37,581 bases of DNA from Fimbriimonas sp. (GTDB lineage: Bacteria; Armatimonadota; Fimbriimonadia; Fimbriimonadales; Fimbriimonadaceae): positions 1 through 37,581 of the forward strand of contig JARLGV010000134.1 of the NCBI GenBank assembly GCA_031292555.1, given 5' to 3'. Within the stretch, counting starts at the first letter, position 1. Each line of letters opens with the position of its first letter. The notes beneath the pieces are model-generated. The model made no database searches and was not told the DNA's origin. It saw only the letters and a list, made by a program, of their open reading frames with translations. The position numbers and the translations under genes are program-made. Positions 8,713-17,154 of this stretch are shown here, in pieces.

Positions 8713-8718
8713 TAGAAT
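8713..8718 (+). promoter_or_regulatory. candidate -10 element for the ABC exporter gene (leaderless)
   Basis: TAGAAT is followed by 7 nt (catctca) and the ATG at 8726. The geometry matches the divergent M55 gene, and there is no Shine-Dalgarno. No clear -35 box is seen. Confidence 0.4.
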
Positions 8719-8725
8719 CATCTCA

Positions 8726-10540
8726 ATGTGGAGTGGTGGCAGTAAGGGACCGAGCAAGCCGATAACGAAGGCGAGTGTCGGCAGAGTCGTCAGTCTCTTC
8801 GCGCCCTACAAGATGCGCGTCGGGTGGATTGCCGTGCTCGTGCTCATTTCGGCGGGAATGGGGCTTCTCTCGCCGTTCTTCCTCAAGATTATCGTCAACG
8901 ACGGACTCCTGAAGCATCAACTCGGGATCGTGACCTCTTTCAGCATCTACACGTTGCTGGCCACTCTGGGGTCTGCCGCCCTTGGGCTCGGGTTCGCCTA
9001 CTTGAGTGTTTTGGTAGGCCAGAAGATCATGCAGGATCTTCGAAACGACCTTTACGCGCACCTTCAGGGGATGTCGTTGAAGTTCTTCACCGGTACGCGT
9101 ACCGGCGAGATCCAGTCCCGTCTTGCGAACGACGTCGGCGGCGTGCAGTCGGTCGTCAGCGATACGGCGGCGAATGTGCTGTCCAACGTGACTACGGTCG
9201 TCTCAACGCTGATCGCGATGATCGTGATGGATTGGCGACTGACGCTCCTTTCCGTCGGCATCCTCCCTATATTCGCCATTCTCTCGGCCAAGGTAGGCGA
9301 TGGGCTGCGAAAGCAGCGCACCCTTATTCAGTCGCAGTTGGCCGACTTGAACTCGACGATGAACGAGACGCTCTCGGTTTCCGGCGTACTCCTCACCAAG
9401 ACGAGCGGCCGTCAGACGCTCGCCCTTCAGAAGTTTCGCGAGGAGAACCTGAAGATGACGAACACGAGCGTGAAGATGACGATGATCATGCGCGTGTTCT
9501 TCAACATGATCGGTCTGACATTCTCGATCACTCCGGTGTTGGTCTATTGGTTGGCGGGGTATCTCGTCATCGGCAAAGGGGACGCCTCGCTCACGATTGG
9601 CACGATCGTCGCCTTCACCTCGTTGCAGGCTCGCCTCTTCTTCCCCTTGACAAGTTTGCTCAACGTCCAAGTTGAGGTCACGAGCGCATTGGCGCTGTTC
9701 GACCGGATCTTCGAGTATATGGACATGCCGCAGGACATCAAGGATGCCCCCGATGCAGTTGGTCTGTCGCCTCACGACGTACGGGGGGACGTGCGATTCG
9801 AGAACGTCTCATTCCGATATGCGGCAACTCAGGAGGTCCCCACGCTGGATGGGATCGATCTCGAAGCTCGATCGGGGCAGCTTGTCGCGCTGGTCGGAGC
9901 GTCTGGATCGGGCAAAACGACCCTTACCTACCTGATACCGCGCCTCTACGACGCGGAGGGTGGGAGTGTCAAGATTGACGGCCACGACGTTCGCAAGATC
10001 AAACTGGAGTCGCTTGGCCGAGCTATCGCGGTTGTTACCCAAGAGACCTATCTCGTTCACGACACGATCCGGGAGAACCTCCGCTATGGGAAGCCCGACG
10101 CTACCGACGACGAACTCGAGGCCGCAGCCAAGGCCGCAGCGATTCACGACCACATATCTAGCCTTCCTGAAAAGTACGACACGATCGTCGGCGAACGTGG
10201 CTACAAGCTGTCGGGTGGAGAGAAACAACGCGTCGCGATTGCCCGGGCGATCCTAAAAGACCCGCGCATTCTCATCCTCGACGAGGCTACAAGCGCGCTG
10301 GACACAAGTTCGGAGCGATTGATCCAGGCGGCTCTCGTTCCGTTGATGAAGGGACGCACGACCTTTGCGGTCGCCCACCGGCTGTCGACGATTCAGGCCG
10401 CCGATCAGATCCTCGTCCTTCAGCATGGCAAGATCGTCGAGCAGGGCACCCATAGCCAGTTGCTCGCACTGAACGGCGAATACGCGCGCCTCTATCACAT
10501 CCAGTTCGAGGATCAGTCGGAAGCATTCGTGCCAAGCTAG
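8726..10540 (+). CDS. ABC exporter, fused permease and ATPase (MsbA-type half transporter)
   Basis: This 604-residue half-transporter has six predicted membrane helices in residues ~30-315, with the coupling region LRNDLYAHLQGMSLKFF...TGEIQSRLANDV at 105-136 typical of exporter family members. The nucleotide-binding domain follows: Walker A GASGSGKT at 391-398, Q-loop Gln at 439, signature LSGGE at 495-499, Walker B ILILDE at 515-520 and switch His at 551. All catalytic residues are intact, so it can act as a homodimer. Substrate could be lipid, drug or peptide. The start at 8726 (MWSGGSKG) is preferred over an in-frame upstream start that would overlap the divergent M55 promoter. The aldo/keto reductase gene begins 4 nt after its stop. 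Confidence 0.9.
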   Translation: MWSGGSKGPSKPITKASVGRVVSLFAPYKMRVGWIAVLVLISAGMGLLSPFFLKIIVNDGLLKHQLGIVTSFSIYTLLATLGSAALGLGFAYLSVLVGQKIMQDLRNDLYAHLQGMSLKFFTGTRTGEIQSRLANDVGGVQSVVSDTAANVLSNVTTVVSTLIAMIVMDWRLTLLSVGILPIFAILSAKVGDGLRKQRTLIQSQLADLNSTMNETLSVSGVLLTKTSGRQTLALQKFREENLKMTNTSVKMTMIMRVFFNMIGLTFSITPVLVYWLAGYLVIGKGDASLTIGTIVAFTSLQARLFFPLTSLLNVQVEVTSALALFDRIFEYMDMPQDIKDAPDAVGLSPHDVRGDVRFENVSFRYAATQEVPTLDGIDLEARSGQLVALVGASGSGKTTLTYLIPRLYDAEGGSVKIDGHDVRKIKLESLGRAIAVVTQETYLVHDTIRENLRYGKPDATDDELEAAAKAAAIHDHISSLPEKYDTIVGERGYKLSGGEKQRVAIARAILKDPRILILDEATSALDTSSERLIQAALVPLMKGRTTFAVAHRLSTIQAADQILVLQHGKIVEQGTHSQLLALNGEYARLYHIQFEDQSEAFVPS

Positions 10541-10544
10541 CGGT

Positions 10545-11522
10545 ATGCAAATGCGCGAACTAGGAAAGACGGGAGTCATGGTCTCGGAGATCAGTCTGGG
10601 CTGCTGGACGATGGGCGGGCTGAACTGGGTCAACGGCAATCCGAACGGCTGGGCCAATGTGGATGAGGACGAGATCGTCCAGGCGATCAAGGCAGGCGTC
10701 GACTCAGGCGTCAATCACTTCGACAATGCCGACGTGTACGGCAATGGGCGAGCCGAGCGGATGCTCAAGCGCGCTTTCGGCAAACTTGGACTGAAGACCA
10801 ACGATTTCGTCGTGGCGACGAAGATCGGCCACTTTCCCGGAACCGCCGGTAATGCCTATGAACCGGCTCACATCCGCCACCAATGCGAGCAGTCGCTGAT
10901 TAACCTGGGCCGGGATTACATCGACGTCTATTACTTCCACCATGGCAGTTTCGGCGAGTCGGACATGTATCTCGACGGCGCTGCGGAGACGATGGATCGG
11001 CTGGTGGAAGAGGGGAAGGTGCGCATCAAAGGACAATCGGCTTACTCCTCCGATGACTTTCTGCGCGTGACGCCCAAGGTCCGCCCGTCGGTGTTCCAGA
11101 GTTGGGCGCACGCCCTCGATGATCAGTTTATTCGGGAGGGTTCGCCGGTCAGCGAGTTGATGGGACGCGAGGGCATCACGTTCGTCGCGTTCAGCCCGTT
11201 GGCGCAAGCCCGCCTTCTCGACAAATACGATCCGGCGAACCCGCCTCAGTTCGAACCGGGAGACCATCGGGAGCATTCGAAGGCATTTGGCGCAGAAGCG
11301 ATCGCCGAATTGAAACCGAAGCTGGAGAAGCTGAAGGCCCGATTCGGCGGTTCGATCGAGGATTTGGCGTCGGTCGCATTGAATTACGTGCTTGCCCATC
11401 CGCACGTGGCCTGCGTCATTCCCGGGTTCCGAAACGAGCGTCAGGTGAAAGTCAACCTCGGCGCCGAGGGAAGAGTGTTGTCGGCCGATGACGTTGCCTT
11501 CGTTCGCGATGCTTTGGCTTAG
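10545..11522 (+). CDS. aldo/keto reductase
   Basis: This 325-residue NADPH-dependent oxidoreductase has the TIM-barrel AKR fold, starting RELGKTGVMVSEISLGCW. The catalytic tetrad is visible: D60 and Y65 in HFDNADVYGNG, K93 in VATKIG and H132 in YYFHHG. The C-terminal cofactor-binding region is recognisable as ALNYVLAHPHVACVIPGFRNERQV. It is the second gene of an operon with the ABC exporter, 4 nt downstream of that stop. Its own stop TAG (11520-11522) overlaps the stop of the convergent GNAT gene. The substrate is unknown; family members reduce sugar or keto aldehydes. Confidence 0.9.
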   Translation: MQMRELGKTGVMVSEISLGCWTMGGLNWVNGNPNGWANVDEDEIVQAIKAGVDSGVNHFDNADVYGNGRAERMLKRAFGKLGLKTNDFVVATKIGHFPGTAGNAYEPAHIRHQCEQSLINLGRDYIDVYYFHHGSFGESDMYLDGAAETMDRLVEEGKVRIKGQSAYSSDDFLRVTPKVRPSVFQSWAHALDDQFIREGSPVSELMGREGITFVAFSPLAQARLLDKYDPANPPQFEPGDHREHSKAFGAEAIAELKPKLEKLKARFGGSIEDLASVALNYVLAHPHVACVIPGFRNERQVKVNLGAEGRVLSADDVAFVRDALA

Positions 11523-11986
11523 CCATCCCACCGCGATAGGTCGGGCCAGACGTACCATTTGCTGGGGACGCCCTTCCAAATGGCGATTGGCCCTTCCTGT
11601 CCGCCGATCTTCGCGTAAAAAGCGCAGCCGATCCGGTTTTGAGCCAACGTATGGATTGCCATCGACCGGCAGCCCTGAGCCTTGAACCGGGCTACCATCG
11701 CATCCACGAGTTTGGCGCCGATGCCGGATCGGCTAGCCTCCGGATCGACATAGAGCGAGCCGATCTCGGCGTCATAGCCTTCTAACGAACAGGGGCGGCA
11801 CTCGGTGACGAAGCCGACCACCTGGCCGTCCTCCGATAGCGCCACAAACCGAGCCACCGGTCTCTCACGAATTGCGGTTCGGAACCGCTCTTCGCACAGG
11901 ATGGGCTCGATCACCGAGTCAATGAACTCCTGTGGGAGGATGCCGGCATAGGCGAACCGCCATGCGTTTCCCGCCACCCGCGACAT
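11519..11986 (-). CDS. GNAT family N-acetyltransferase, start codon uncertain
   Basis: The visible 155-residue product has the GNAT core: VARFVALSEDGQVVGFVTE as beta strands, AEIGSLYVDPEASRSGIGAKLVDAMVARF as motif A with the acetyl-CoA loop RSGIGA, and AFYAKIGG as the last motif. The first canonical start, ATG at 11986, begins mid-domain (MSRVAGNAWRFAYAGI). Upstream and in the same frame, bases 11987-12025 encode IRIREATIGDATA, which is exactly how such proteins usually begin. No ATG, GTG or TTG occurs in frame before the upstream stop, so the gene may use ATC at 12023-12025, start late, or have lost its start. The 3' end overlaps the aldo/keto reductase gene by 4 nt, tail to tail. Confidence 0.78.
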   Translation of the reverse strand: MSRVAGNAWRFAYAGILPQEFIDSVIEPILCEERFRTAIRERPVARFVALSEDGQVVGFVTECRPCSLEGYDAEIGSLYVDPEASRSGIGAKLVDAMVARFKAQGCRSMAIHTLAQNRIGCAFYAKIGGQEGPIAIWKGVPSKWYVWPDLSRWDG

Positions 11987-12113
11987 AGCCGTCGCGTCGC
12001 CGATCGTCGCTTCTCGTATCCGGATGCCAGAGTCCGTAGTGGCTAGATGATACGCGGTGATGGGGTCTATAGGTCCTATACGACTTATCGGCCTTCAATT
12101 TCGCAAAGCTGGG

Positions 12114-12134
12114 TCCGCCGGCGGCTCCGGCGGA
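12114..12134. other. 8-bp perfect inverted repeat upstream of recQ
   Basis: TCCGCCGG and CCGGCGGA flank a 5-nt loop (cggct). The repeat ends 28 nt before the recQ start and has no U-tract. It could be a hairpin in the recQ leader or a protein-binding site. Confidence 0.4.
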
Positions 12135-12162
12135 AGACGATGCGGTACTTTGAATCTCCCTG

Positions 12163-13962
12163 ATGAACGAAGCTCAGCAAGTCTTGCGGAAGGTGTTTGG
12201 GTACGAGTCGTTTAGGGCTCCGCAGCAGGAGATTATCGAGGCGGTTTTGTCGAATCGGGACTGCTTCGTGTTGATGCCGACTGGAGCTGGGAAGTCGATT
12301 TGCTATCAAATTCCGGCGCTGATTCGGCCGGGGATCGCTATCATCGTGTCGCCGCTCATTTCGCTGATGAAGGATCAGGTCGATGCGCTTCGCTTGAACG
12401 GCGTCGCCGCCGAATGCTACAACTCGTCGCTTAGTCAGACCGAGGCACGGCGCGTGTTGAAAGGCCTGGACGAGGGCAACGTCGATCTCCTTTACGTGGC
12501 GCCCGAGCGGTTGATGATGACCGAGTTCCAGGACAGACTGCGGCATCTTCCCATCGCATTGTTCGCCATCGACGAGGCGCATTGCGTCTCGCAGTGGGGG
12601 CACGACTTCCGGCCCGAATACGTGCAGTTGGGGCGGCTGCGCCCCCTGTTCAAAGAGGTCCCATTCATCGCATTGACGGCGACGGCTGACAAGCAGACGC
12701 GGGAGGACGTCCTGTTGCGGCTCAACCTCCAAGATCCTGCTGTCTTCGTCTCAGGCTTCGACCGCCCCAACATTCGCTACACCGTCGTTGAGAAGGCGCA
12801 ACCCCTCTCGCAACTGGAGGTCTTTCTTCGCGAACGTCCGGATGAGCCGGGAATCGTCTACTGCCTGAGCCGGAAGCGGGTAGACGCGGTGGCCGACCAT
12901 CTGCGTCGACGGGGGATCTCGGCGCAAGCCTATCATGCCGGGTACGGGGCCGACGAACGAACGCGCGTTCAGGATGCGTTCCAACGGGACGACGTACAGG
13001 TCGTGGTGGCGACCGTCGCCTTTGGGATGGGGATCGACAAGCCGAACGTACGGTTCGTCGTCCACTACGACCTTCCTAAAAACATGGAAGGTTACTACCA
13101 GGAGACGGGGCGCGCCGGCCGAGACGGACTTCCCGCGGAGGCGCTTCTCTTGTTTGGAGCAGGGGACATCATGACCGCGCGCCGTCTGATCGAAGCGAGC
13201 GACAACCCGACTCAGAAGGCGATCGAACTCAAGAAGCTGACCGCGATGGTCGAGTACGCGGAAGCCCAGACTTGCCGGCGTCGAATCATCCTCCGGTACT
13301 TCGGCGAGCATACGACCAAGCCATGCATGAATTGCGATATTTGCCTGGTCGCGCCGGACTCGTACGATGCTACCGACGACGTAAAGAAGGCGCTCATGGC
13401 GGTCTATGAGCTGAAGCAGCGATTCGGCCTCGGATACGTCGTGGACATGTTACGCGGATCGAAGTCGGCGCGGATCATGGAGTCCTATCACGACTCGCTC
13501 TCGAGCTATGGGTCGGGCAAGCATCTTTCGGGGGACGAGTGGGCAAGCATCATTCGCCAGTTGATCCAGCGGGGGCTATTGATCCAGGACGCCGAGAACT
13601 ACGGAATCCTCAAACTCACTCCCGAAACCAAACCGGTCCTTCGAGACGGTGTGCAAGTCTTCCTTGCCAAACCGCGCGTGAAGGTTGAAACGCCCAAGAC
13701 GAAGAAGGGCAAGAAGTCGAAGGCCAAAGGAGACCTCTCTGATCGGGACGATGCGCTGTTTCAGGAGCTTCGCGCCCTGCGCCGCCAGATCGCCGATCGC
13801 GAAAAGGTCCCTGCCTACGTCGTGTTCTCCGACGAAACGCTGCGGCAAATGGCCATCCTCAAGCCTCGGACTCGAGCCGAACTGCTCAAAGTCTCTGGGG
13901 TGGGCGAAAAGAAGGCGGACCGATACGGAAGCGAGTTCTTGCTAGGTATCCAGCAGTCTTAG
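12163..13962 (+). CDS. recQ: ATP-dependent DNA helicase RecQ
   Basis: This 599-residue 3'-5' superfamily 2 helicase acts in recombination and repair of stalled forks, and its length is close to the E. coli enzyme. Helicase motifs are intact: the motif 0 block FGYESFRAPQQEII at 12-25, Walker A TGAGKS at 40-45, DEAH at 137-140, the aromatic-rich loop CVSQWGHDFRPEY at 141-153, and motif VI around YYQETGRAGRDG. The RecQ zinc module has four Cys in TCRRRIILRYFGE...PCMNCDIC. A winged-helix region follows, and residues ~525-599 form an HRDC domain (FQELRALRRQIA...LLKVSGVGEKKADRYG). A basic Lys-rich linker precedes HRDC. It is a single-gene unit, 9 bp from the convergent mbfA-like gene. Confidence 0.96.
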   Translation: MNEAQQVLRKVFGYESFRAPQQEIIEAVLSNRDCFVLMPTGAGKSICYQIPALIRPGIAIIVSPLISLMKDQVDALRLNGVAAECYNSSLSQTEARRVLKGLDEGNVDLLYVAPERLMMTEFQDRLRHLPIALFAIDEAHCVSQWGHDFRPEYVQLGRLRPLFKEVPFIALTATADKQTREDVLLRLNLQDPAVFVSGFDRPNIRYTVVEKAQPLSQLEVFLRERPDEPGIVYCLSRKRVDAVADHLRRRGISAQAYHAGYGADERTRVQDAFQRDDVQVVVATVAFGMGIDKPNVRFVVHYDLPKNMEGYYQETGRAGRDGLPAEALLLFGAGDIMTARRLIEASDNPTQKAIELKKLTAMVEYAEAQTCRRRIILRYFGEHTTKPCMNCDICLVAPDSYDATDDVKKALMAVYELKQRFGLGYVVDMLRGSKSARIMESYHDSLSSYGSGKHLSGDEWASIIRQLIQRGLLIQDAENYGILKLTPETKPVLRDGVQVFLAKPRVKVETPKTKKGKKSKAKGDLSDRDDALFQELRALRRQIADREKVPAYVVFSDETLRQMAILKPRTRAELLKVSGVGEKKADRYGSEFLLGIQQS

Positions 13963-13971
13963 CGTGGCCGA

Positions 13972-15135
13972 CTATGCGCCGATCTGTCCGAGCCCGATAC
14001 CGACCACGTAGGTTACGATTCCTTCCAATGCGCCGACGATCGTCATTTCGATGCCACTGCTCCACCACGGCCGGACGGTGACGAGGCACTTGGCCGCTCC
14101 CACCGCGAAGTGAGCGACAAGCGAGATGAAGGCGGCTGCGATGACTGCGCGCATTCCGCTCATGAAAAAGAAGGGAATGATCGGGATGAACGCCCCGATG
14201 GCGGTCGAAATTGCACCGGATACCGCTGACGTGATCGGATTCGACAAGGCGTCTTCCGTCAGATTGAGCTTCTCGGCTGCCATCGTCCTGAGAAACTGAT
14301 CGGGGTCGGCGGAGAGGAATTCTACGATCTTCGTGGCGTCTTCATGCGGCACGCCCTTGAGTTGATAGAAAATCCCCAGTTCTTCTTGAGCGGCCTTCGG
14401 GTTCTCGGTCAGAAGCTTCTTCTCTCGGAGCAATTCGGCTTCGAATATCTCCTTCTCACTCTTTGCGGCAAGATACGCGCCTGAGCCCATGGAAAGTGCG
14501 CTGGCAACCATGCCGGCGATTCCGGCGAGCAAGACGAACCGGCTGTTTCCCAGGGTTGCGCCAGATACGCCGCTGACGATGCCGAAGATCGCACCCAAGC
14601 CGTCGTTGATGCCGTAGATCGCGTCTCCGATCCAGCTGCCGGTGCCCTGTCGTTGCCGGTGGAGGAGGTAGTCGAGCGCCGACCGATCACCGCTCTGCGC
14701 GTCGAGCCTGGTCAGAACGTGGGCATGAGCAAATTCGTCCAGCACGACTTGCCGCAAGATGGACTTGGTCGGCTCGTCGCTTACCTCCGACATCTGGGTC
14801 AGGTAGCGCGCGACGTCGCGTCGCTCTTCCGCTTCGATTTCGAGGATGATCTCCTGCATTCCGGCATGGGTTTCCGCCGCTTTAATCGAGTGCCCTTTAC
14901 CGGAATGGTCGGGCGGCACGGCAGCACCCAACTCTATGAGACGCTTGGCCCACATCTCGGCATGCTTCCGCTCTAGGTCGCTCAGCTTTTGAAAAAGCTG
15001 CTTGCGCTCGGAGATCGTTTGAACCTGGGCAAGCGCGGCGTACATCTCGACGCCGTCCATCTCCAGCGACCAATTACCCTCGATCATCGTGATCAGGGAC
15101 GCTTGGGAACCGGAGGCGGAATTTGTCTCGGACAT
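13972..15135 (-). CDS. mbfA: membrane-bound ferritin / VIT1-family iron exporter (MbfA-like)
   Basis: This 387-residue fusion joins an N-terminal ferritin-like domain to a C-terminal VIT1/CCC1 transporter domain, the architecture of rhizobial MbfA, which exports iron and protects against peroxide. In the ferritin part, residues ~15-145, di-iron ligand motifs are seen as E55-x2-H58 (LERKHAE) and E134-x2-H137 (LDEFAHAH), with E25, E30 and E101 as further candidates. The VIT1 part starts GDAIYGINDGLGAIFGIVSGVSGA (170-193) and contains the cytosolic Glu-rich metal-binding loop (KSEKEIFEAELLREKK) before three more helices at the C-terminus. It is a monocistronic gene. No Irr- or Fur-like box could be identified upstream by eye. 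Confidence 0.9.
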   Translation of the reverse strand: MSETNSASGSQASLITMIEGNWSLEMDGVEMYAALAQVQTISERKQLFQKLSDLERKHAEMWAKRLIELGAAVPPDHSGKGHSIKAAETHAGMQEIILEIEAEERRDVARYLTQMSEVSDEPTKSILRQVVLDEFAHAHVLTRLDAQSGDRSALDYLLHRQRQGTGSWIGDAIYGINDGLGAIFGIVSGVSGATLGNSRFVLLAGIAGMVASALSMGSGAYLAAKSEKEIFEAELLREKKLLTENPKAAQEELGIFYQLKGVPHEDATKIVEFLSADPDQFLRTMAAEKLNLTEDALSNPITSAVSGAISTAIGAFIPIIPFFFMSGMRAVIAAAFISLVAHFAVGAAKCLVTVRPWWSSGIEMTIVGALEGIVTYVVGIGLGQIGA

Positions 15136-15196
15136 GACGGTGGTTGGACGGCTAACGTCTTTCGAAGTTCGACATTCAATTCTATTCCGAAACGGA

Positions 15197-15214
15197 CGTT
15201 CGGTGCTCCGAACG
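15197..15214. promoter_or_regulatory. inverted repeat upstream of the SDR-led operon
   Basis: CGTTCGG and CCGAACG form 7-bp arms around a 4-nt centre (tgct), 23 nt before the SDR start. It could be an operator for the oxidoreductase cluster or a leader hairpin. No regulator gene is adjacent. Confidence 0.4.
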
Positions 15215-15237
15215 CATGCGATCTGGGCGGCACGGCC

Positions 15238-16026
15238 ATGGCCTCATCGGCTAAACTTCCGGCCGTGAATAGGTTGCTGGAAGGGAAAGTCGCGATCGTC
15301 ACAGGCGGTGCCCGAGGAATTGGGGCGGACATTTGCCGGGTGCTATCCGAGCGGGGTTGCTCGGTTGCCGTGAACTACGGAAGTTCGGTCGAATTGGCCG
15401 AAAAGGTGGCGGAAGAGGTCCGATCGAATGGCGTCAATGGACTCGCCGTAAAGGCCGACGTCCGTAGCCGAGAACAAGTCGAGGCGATGATCGCAACGGT
15501 CCACGCCAAGTTTGGACGTATCGACGGACTGGTCAACAATGCGATCGCGGGCCGACAGCACGGACGATTCGAGGATCTGGAGGACAAAGATTTCCAGAAC
15601 ATGCTCGACTTCAACGCGTTTGCAGTGGTAAATACGGTCCGCGCCGTTCGTCCGATCATGAAGGCGGCTGGTGGCGGCCGCATCGTCAACGTCGTCACCG
15701 AACTCTGGAACATGGGTTCAGGCGAATGGTCGGCATATCTCGGCGGTAAGGGCGCGATGGTCGGCATATCGCGTGCGCTTGCCAATGAACTGGGACCGGA
15801 GGCAATCACTGTCAACATGGTTGCGCCGGGATGGATGGCGACCGAGAACGTCGACGTAACTTCGGACGGTTCGGTTCAGTTCGGCAACTCCCTTCCCCTT
15901 CGCCGCCACGGGTCGGCGAGGGAGATCGGTAACGGTTGCGCCTTTTTTCTCAGTGATCTCGCCGGCTATGTCACCGGCGCTTATCTGCCCGTCACCGGCG
16001 GGCGCGTGACTCAAATAGGAGCCTAA
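15238..16026 (+). CDS. SDR family oxidoreductase
   Basis: This 262-residue classical short-chain dehydrogenase/reductase has the cofactor loop TGGARGIG at 22-29, NNAI in place of NNAG at 100-103, and YxxxK as Y167 and K171 (SAYLGGKGAM). The position of the usual catalytic Ser, 13 residues before the Tyr, is Thr154. Lys/Arg preference for NADPH or NADH cannot be settled by eye. The C-terminal block GYVTGAYLPVTGG is typical of FabG-like members. The ATG at 15238 is preferred to a longer frame running over the divergent mbfA-like gene. It leads a five-gene same-strand run and the Gfo/Idh/MocA gene starts 5 nt after its stop, so the two are very probably cotranscribed. Confidence 0.88.
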   Translation: MASSAKLPAVNRLLEGKVAIVTGGARGIGADICRVLSERGCSVAVNYGSSVELAEKVAEEVRSNGVNGLAVKADVRSREQVEAMIATVHAKFGRIDGLVNNAIAGRQHGRFEDLEDKDFQNMLDFNAFAVVNTVRAVRPIMKAAGGGRIVNVVTELWNMGSGEWSAYLGGKGAMVGISRALANELGPEAITVNMVAPGWMATENVDVTSDGSVQFGNSLPLRRHGSAREIGNGCAFFLSDLAGYVTGAYLPVTGGRVTQIGA

Positions 16027-16031
16027 CTGGA

Positions 16032-17135
16032 ATGTCGAATCAGCCTTTGGGGATGGGTGTCGTCGGCGCGGGAAGCATCGGTATCCGCGCGGCTTTAGTG
16101 CATTTTTCGTGTGAAGACGTACAAGATCGCGTCTTTTTGGCATCGGTCTGCGACCCGGTGCCTGGCCGGGCGGAGGCGGCCGCCGCCAAATACGGGGTTC
16201 GTAGCCATCACGAGTCGTTTGAGGCGCTTCTTGCCGATCCCAAGGTGGATCTGGTCACGATCTGTTCGCCGATCAGCCTCCACTACGAGCAAGGACTCCT
16301 CGCGATCGAAGCCGGCAAGCACATTCACTTCAACAAGACGATGACGGTGACCGCCGACGAGTCCCTCGATCTGATCGCAAGGGCCGAGAAGGCAGGAGTG
16401 AAGATTGTGGCATCGCCTGGTCAGTTGACCAAACCGGCACTGCGCGAAGCGCGCCGACGCATCCAGAACGGCGACTTGGGCCAGTTGGCTTGGGCGGTGA
16501 CGGGAGCGGCGTTCGGAAGCTACCACGAGCAAGAAGGGGTTCGGAAGGGAACCGACGTGCTCTCGAACATCAACCCGGCCTGGTACTGGCGAAAGCCAGG
16601 CGGCGGACCGCTCTACGATATGACGGTGTACGGCCTTCATTCCTTGACCGGCATTCTAGGCCCGGCAAAGCGGGTAACCGGCATGTCGGCAAACGCCGTG
16701 AAGGAACGCGAGTTCCGGGGCGACATGTACCCTTGCGATGCGGAAGACAACACGCTTATGGTGCTGGATTTCGGCGGAAATGTCTTCGCTTTCGTCTACG
16801 GGACGTTTACCGGCAACCTGAAGGAGGGTTGGGGGCCAACTTTCTACGGAACCAAAGGCTTGATTGCGGGAGAGACCCACAACGGCGAGCCGATCGTCGT
16901 GGCTGGCGCGGGACACCCTGCCGGTCCTCACGTCGTCGGGGTCCACGACGGGATGGGAGAGGAGCACGTATTCGAGGACATGATGCAGTTGGTCGATTGG
17001 ATTCACGACGACCGGGTCAAGCCGATCGCAACTGCCGCCCATGCCACTCACGTCATCGAGATCATCGAGGCTGGACTTCGAGCATCCGACACAGGAATCA
17101 CTCAGGAGCTAAAGACCACGTTCGACTTGGTCTGA
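16032..17135 (+). CDS. Gfo/Idh/MocA family oxidoreductase
   Basis: This 367-residue NAD(P)-dependent dehydrogenase has an N-terminal Rossmann domain with VVGAGSIG at 10-17 and CDPVPGRAEAAAAKYG at 40-55. A C-terminal alpha/beta domain follows, in which GGGPLYDMTVYGLHSLTGILG is typical. The family EKP motif is replaced by NKTM (residues 101-104), retaining the Lys102 that contacts cofactor and substrate. Members act on sugars, inositols or related polyols. It lies 5 nt after the SDR and 19 nt before the dioxygenase-like gene, which supports a common pathway that oxidises or reduces a hydroxylated substrate. The substrate is not deducible from sequence. Confidence 0.88.
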   Translation: MSNQPLGMGVVGAGSIGIRAALVHFSCEDVQDRVFLASVCDPVPGRAEAAAAKYGVRSHHESFEALLADPKVDLVTICSPISLHYEQGLLAIEAGKHIHFNKTMTVTADESLDLIARAEKAGVKIVASPGQLTKPALREARRRIQNGDLGQLAWAVTGAAFGSYHEQEGVRKGTDVLSNINPAWYWRKPGGGPLYDMTVYGLHSLTGILGPAKRVTGMSANAVKEREFRGDMYPCDAEDNTLMVLDFGGNVFAFVYGTFTGNLKEGWGPTFYGTKGLIAGETHNGEPIVVAGAGHPAGPHVVGVHDGMGEEHVFEDMMQLVDWIHDDRVKPIATAAHATHVIEIIEAGLRASDTGITQELKTTFDLV

Positions 17136-17142
17136 GGTCCCC

Positions 17143-17148
17143 TATAAT
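17143..17148 (+). promoter_or_regulatory. consensus -10 TATAAT, likely internal leaderless promoter
   Basis: A perfect TATAAT sits in the 19-nt gap between the Gfo/Idh/MocA gene and the dioxygenase-like gene, 6 nt before the GTG start at 17155. TTCGAC at 17121-17126 is a possible weak -35 with a 16-nt spacer, inside the end of the upstream gene. No Shine-Dalgarno exists. The three downstream genes could therefore be expressed independently of the first two. Confidence 0.5.
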
Positions 17149-17154
17149 GTCGTC

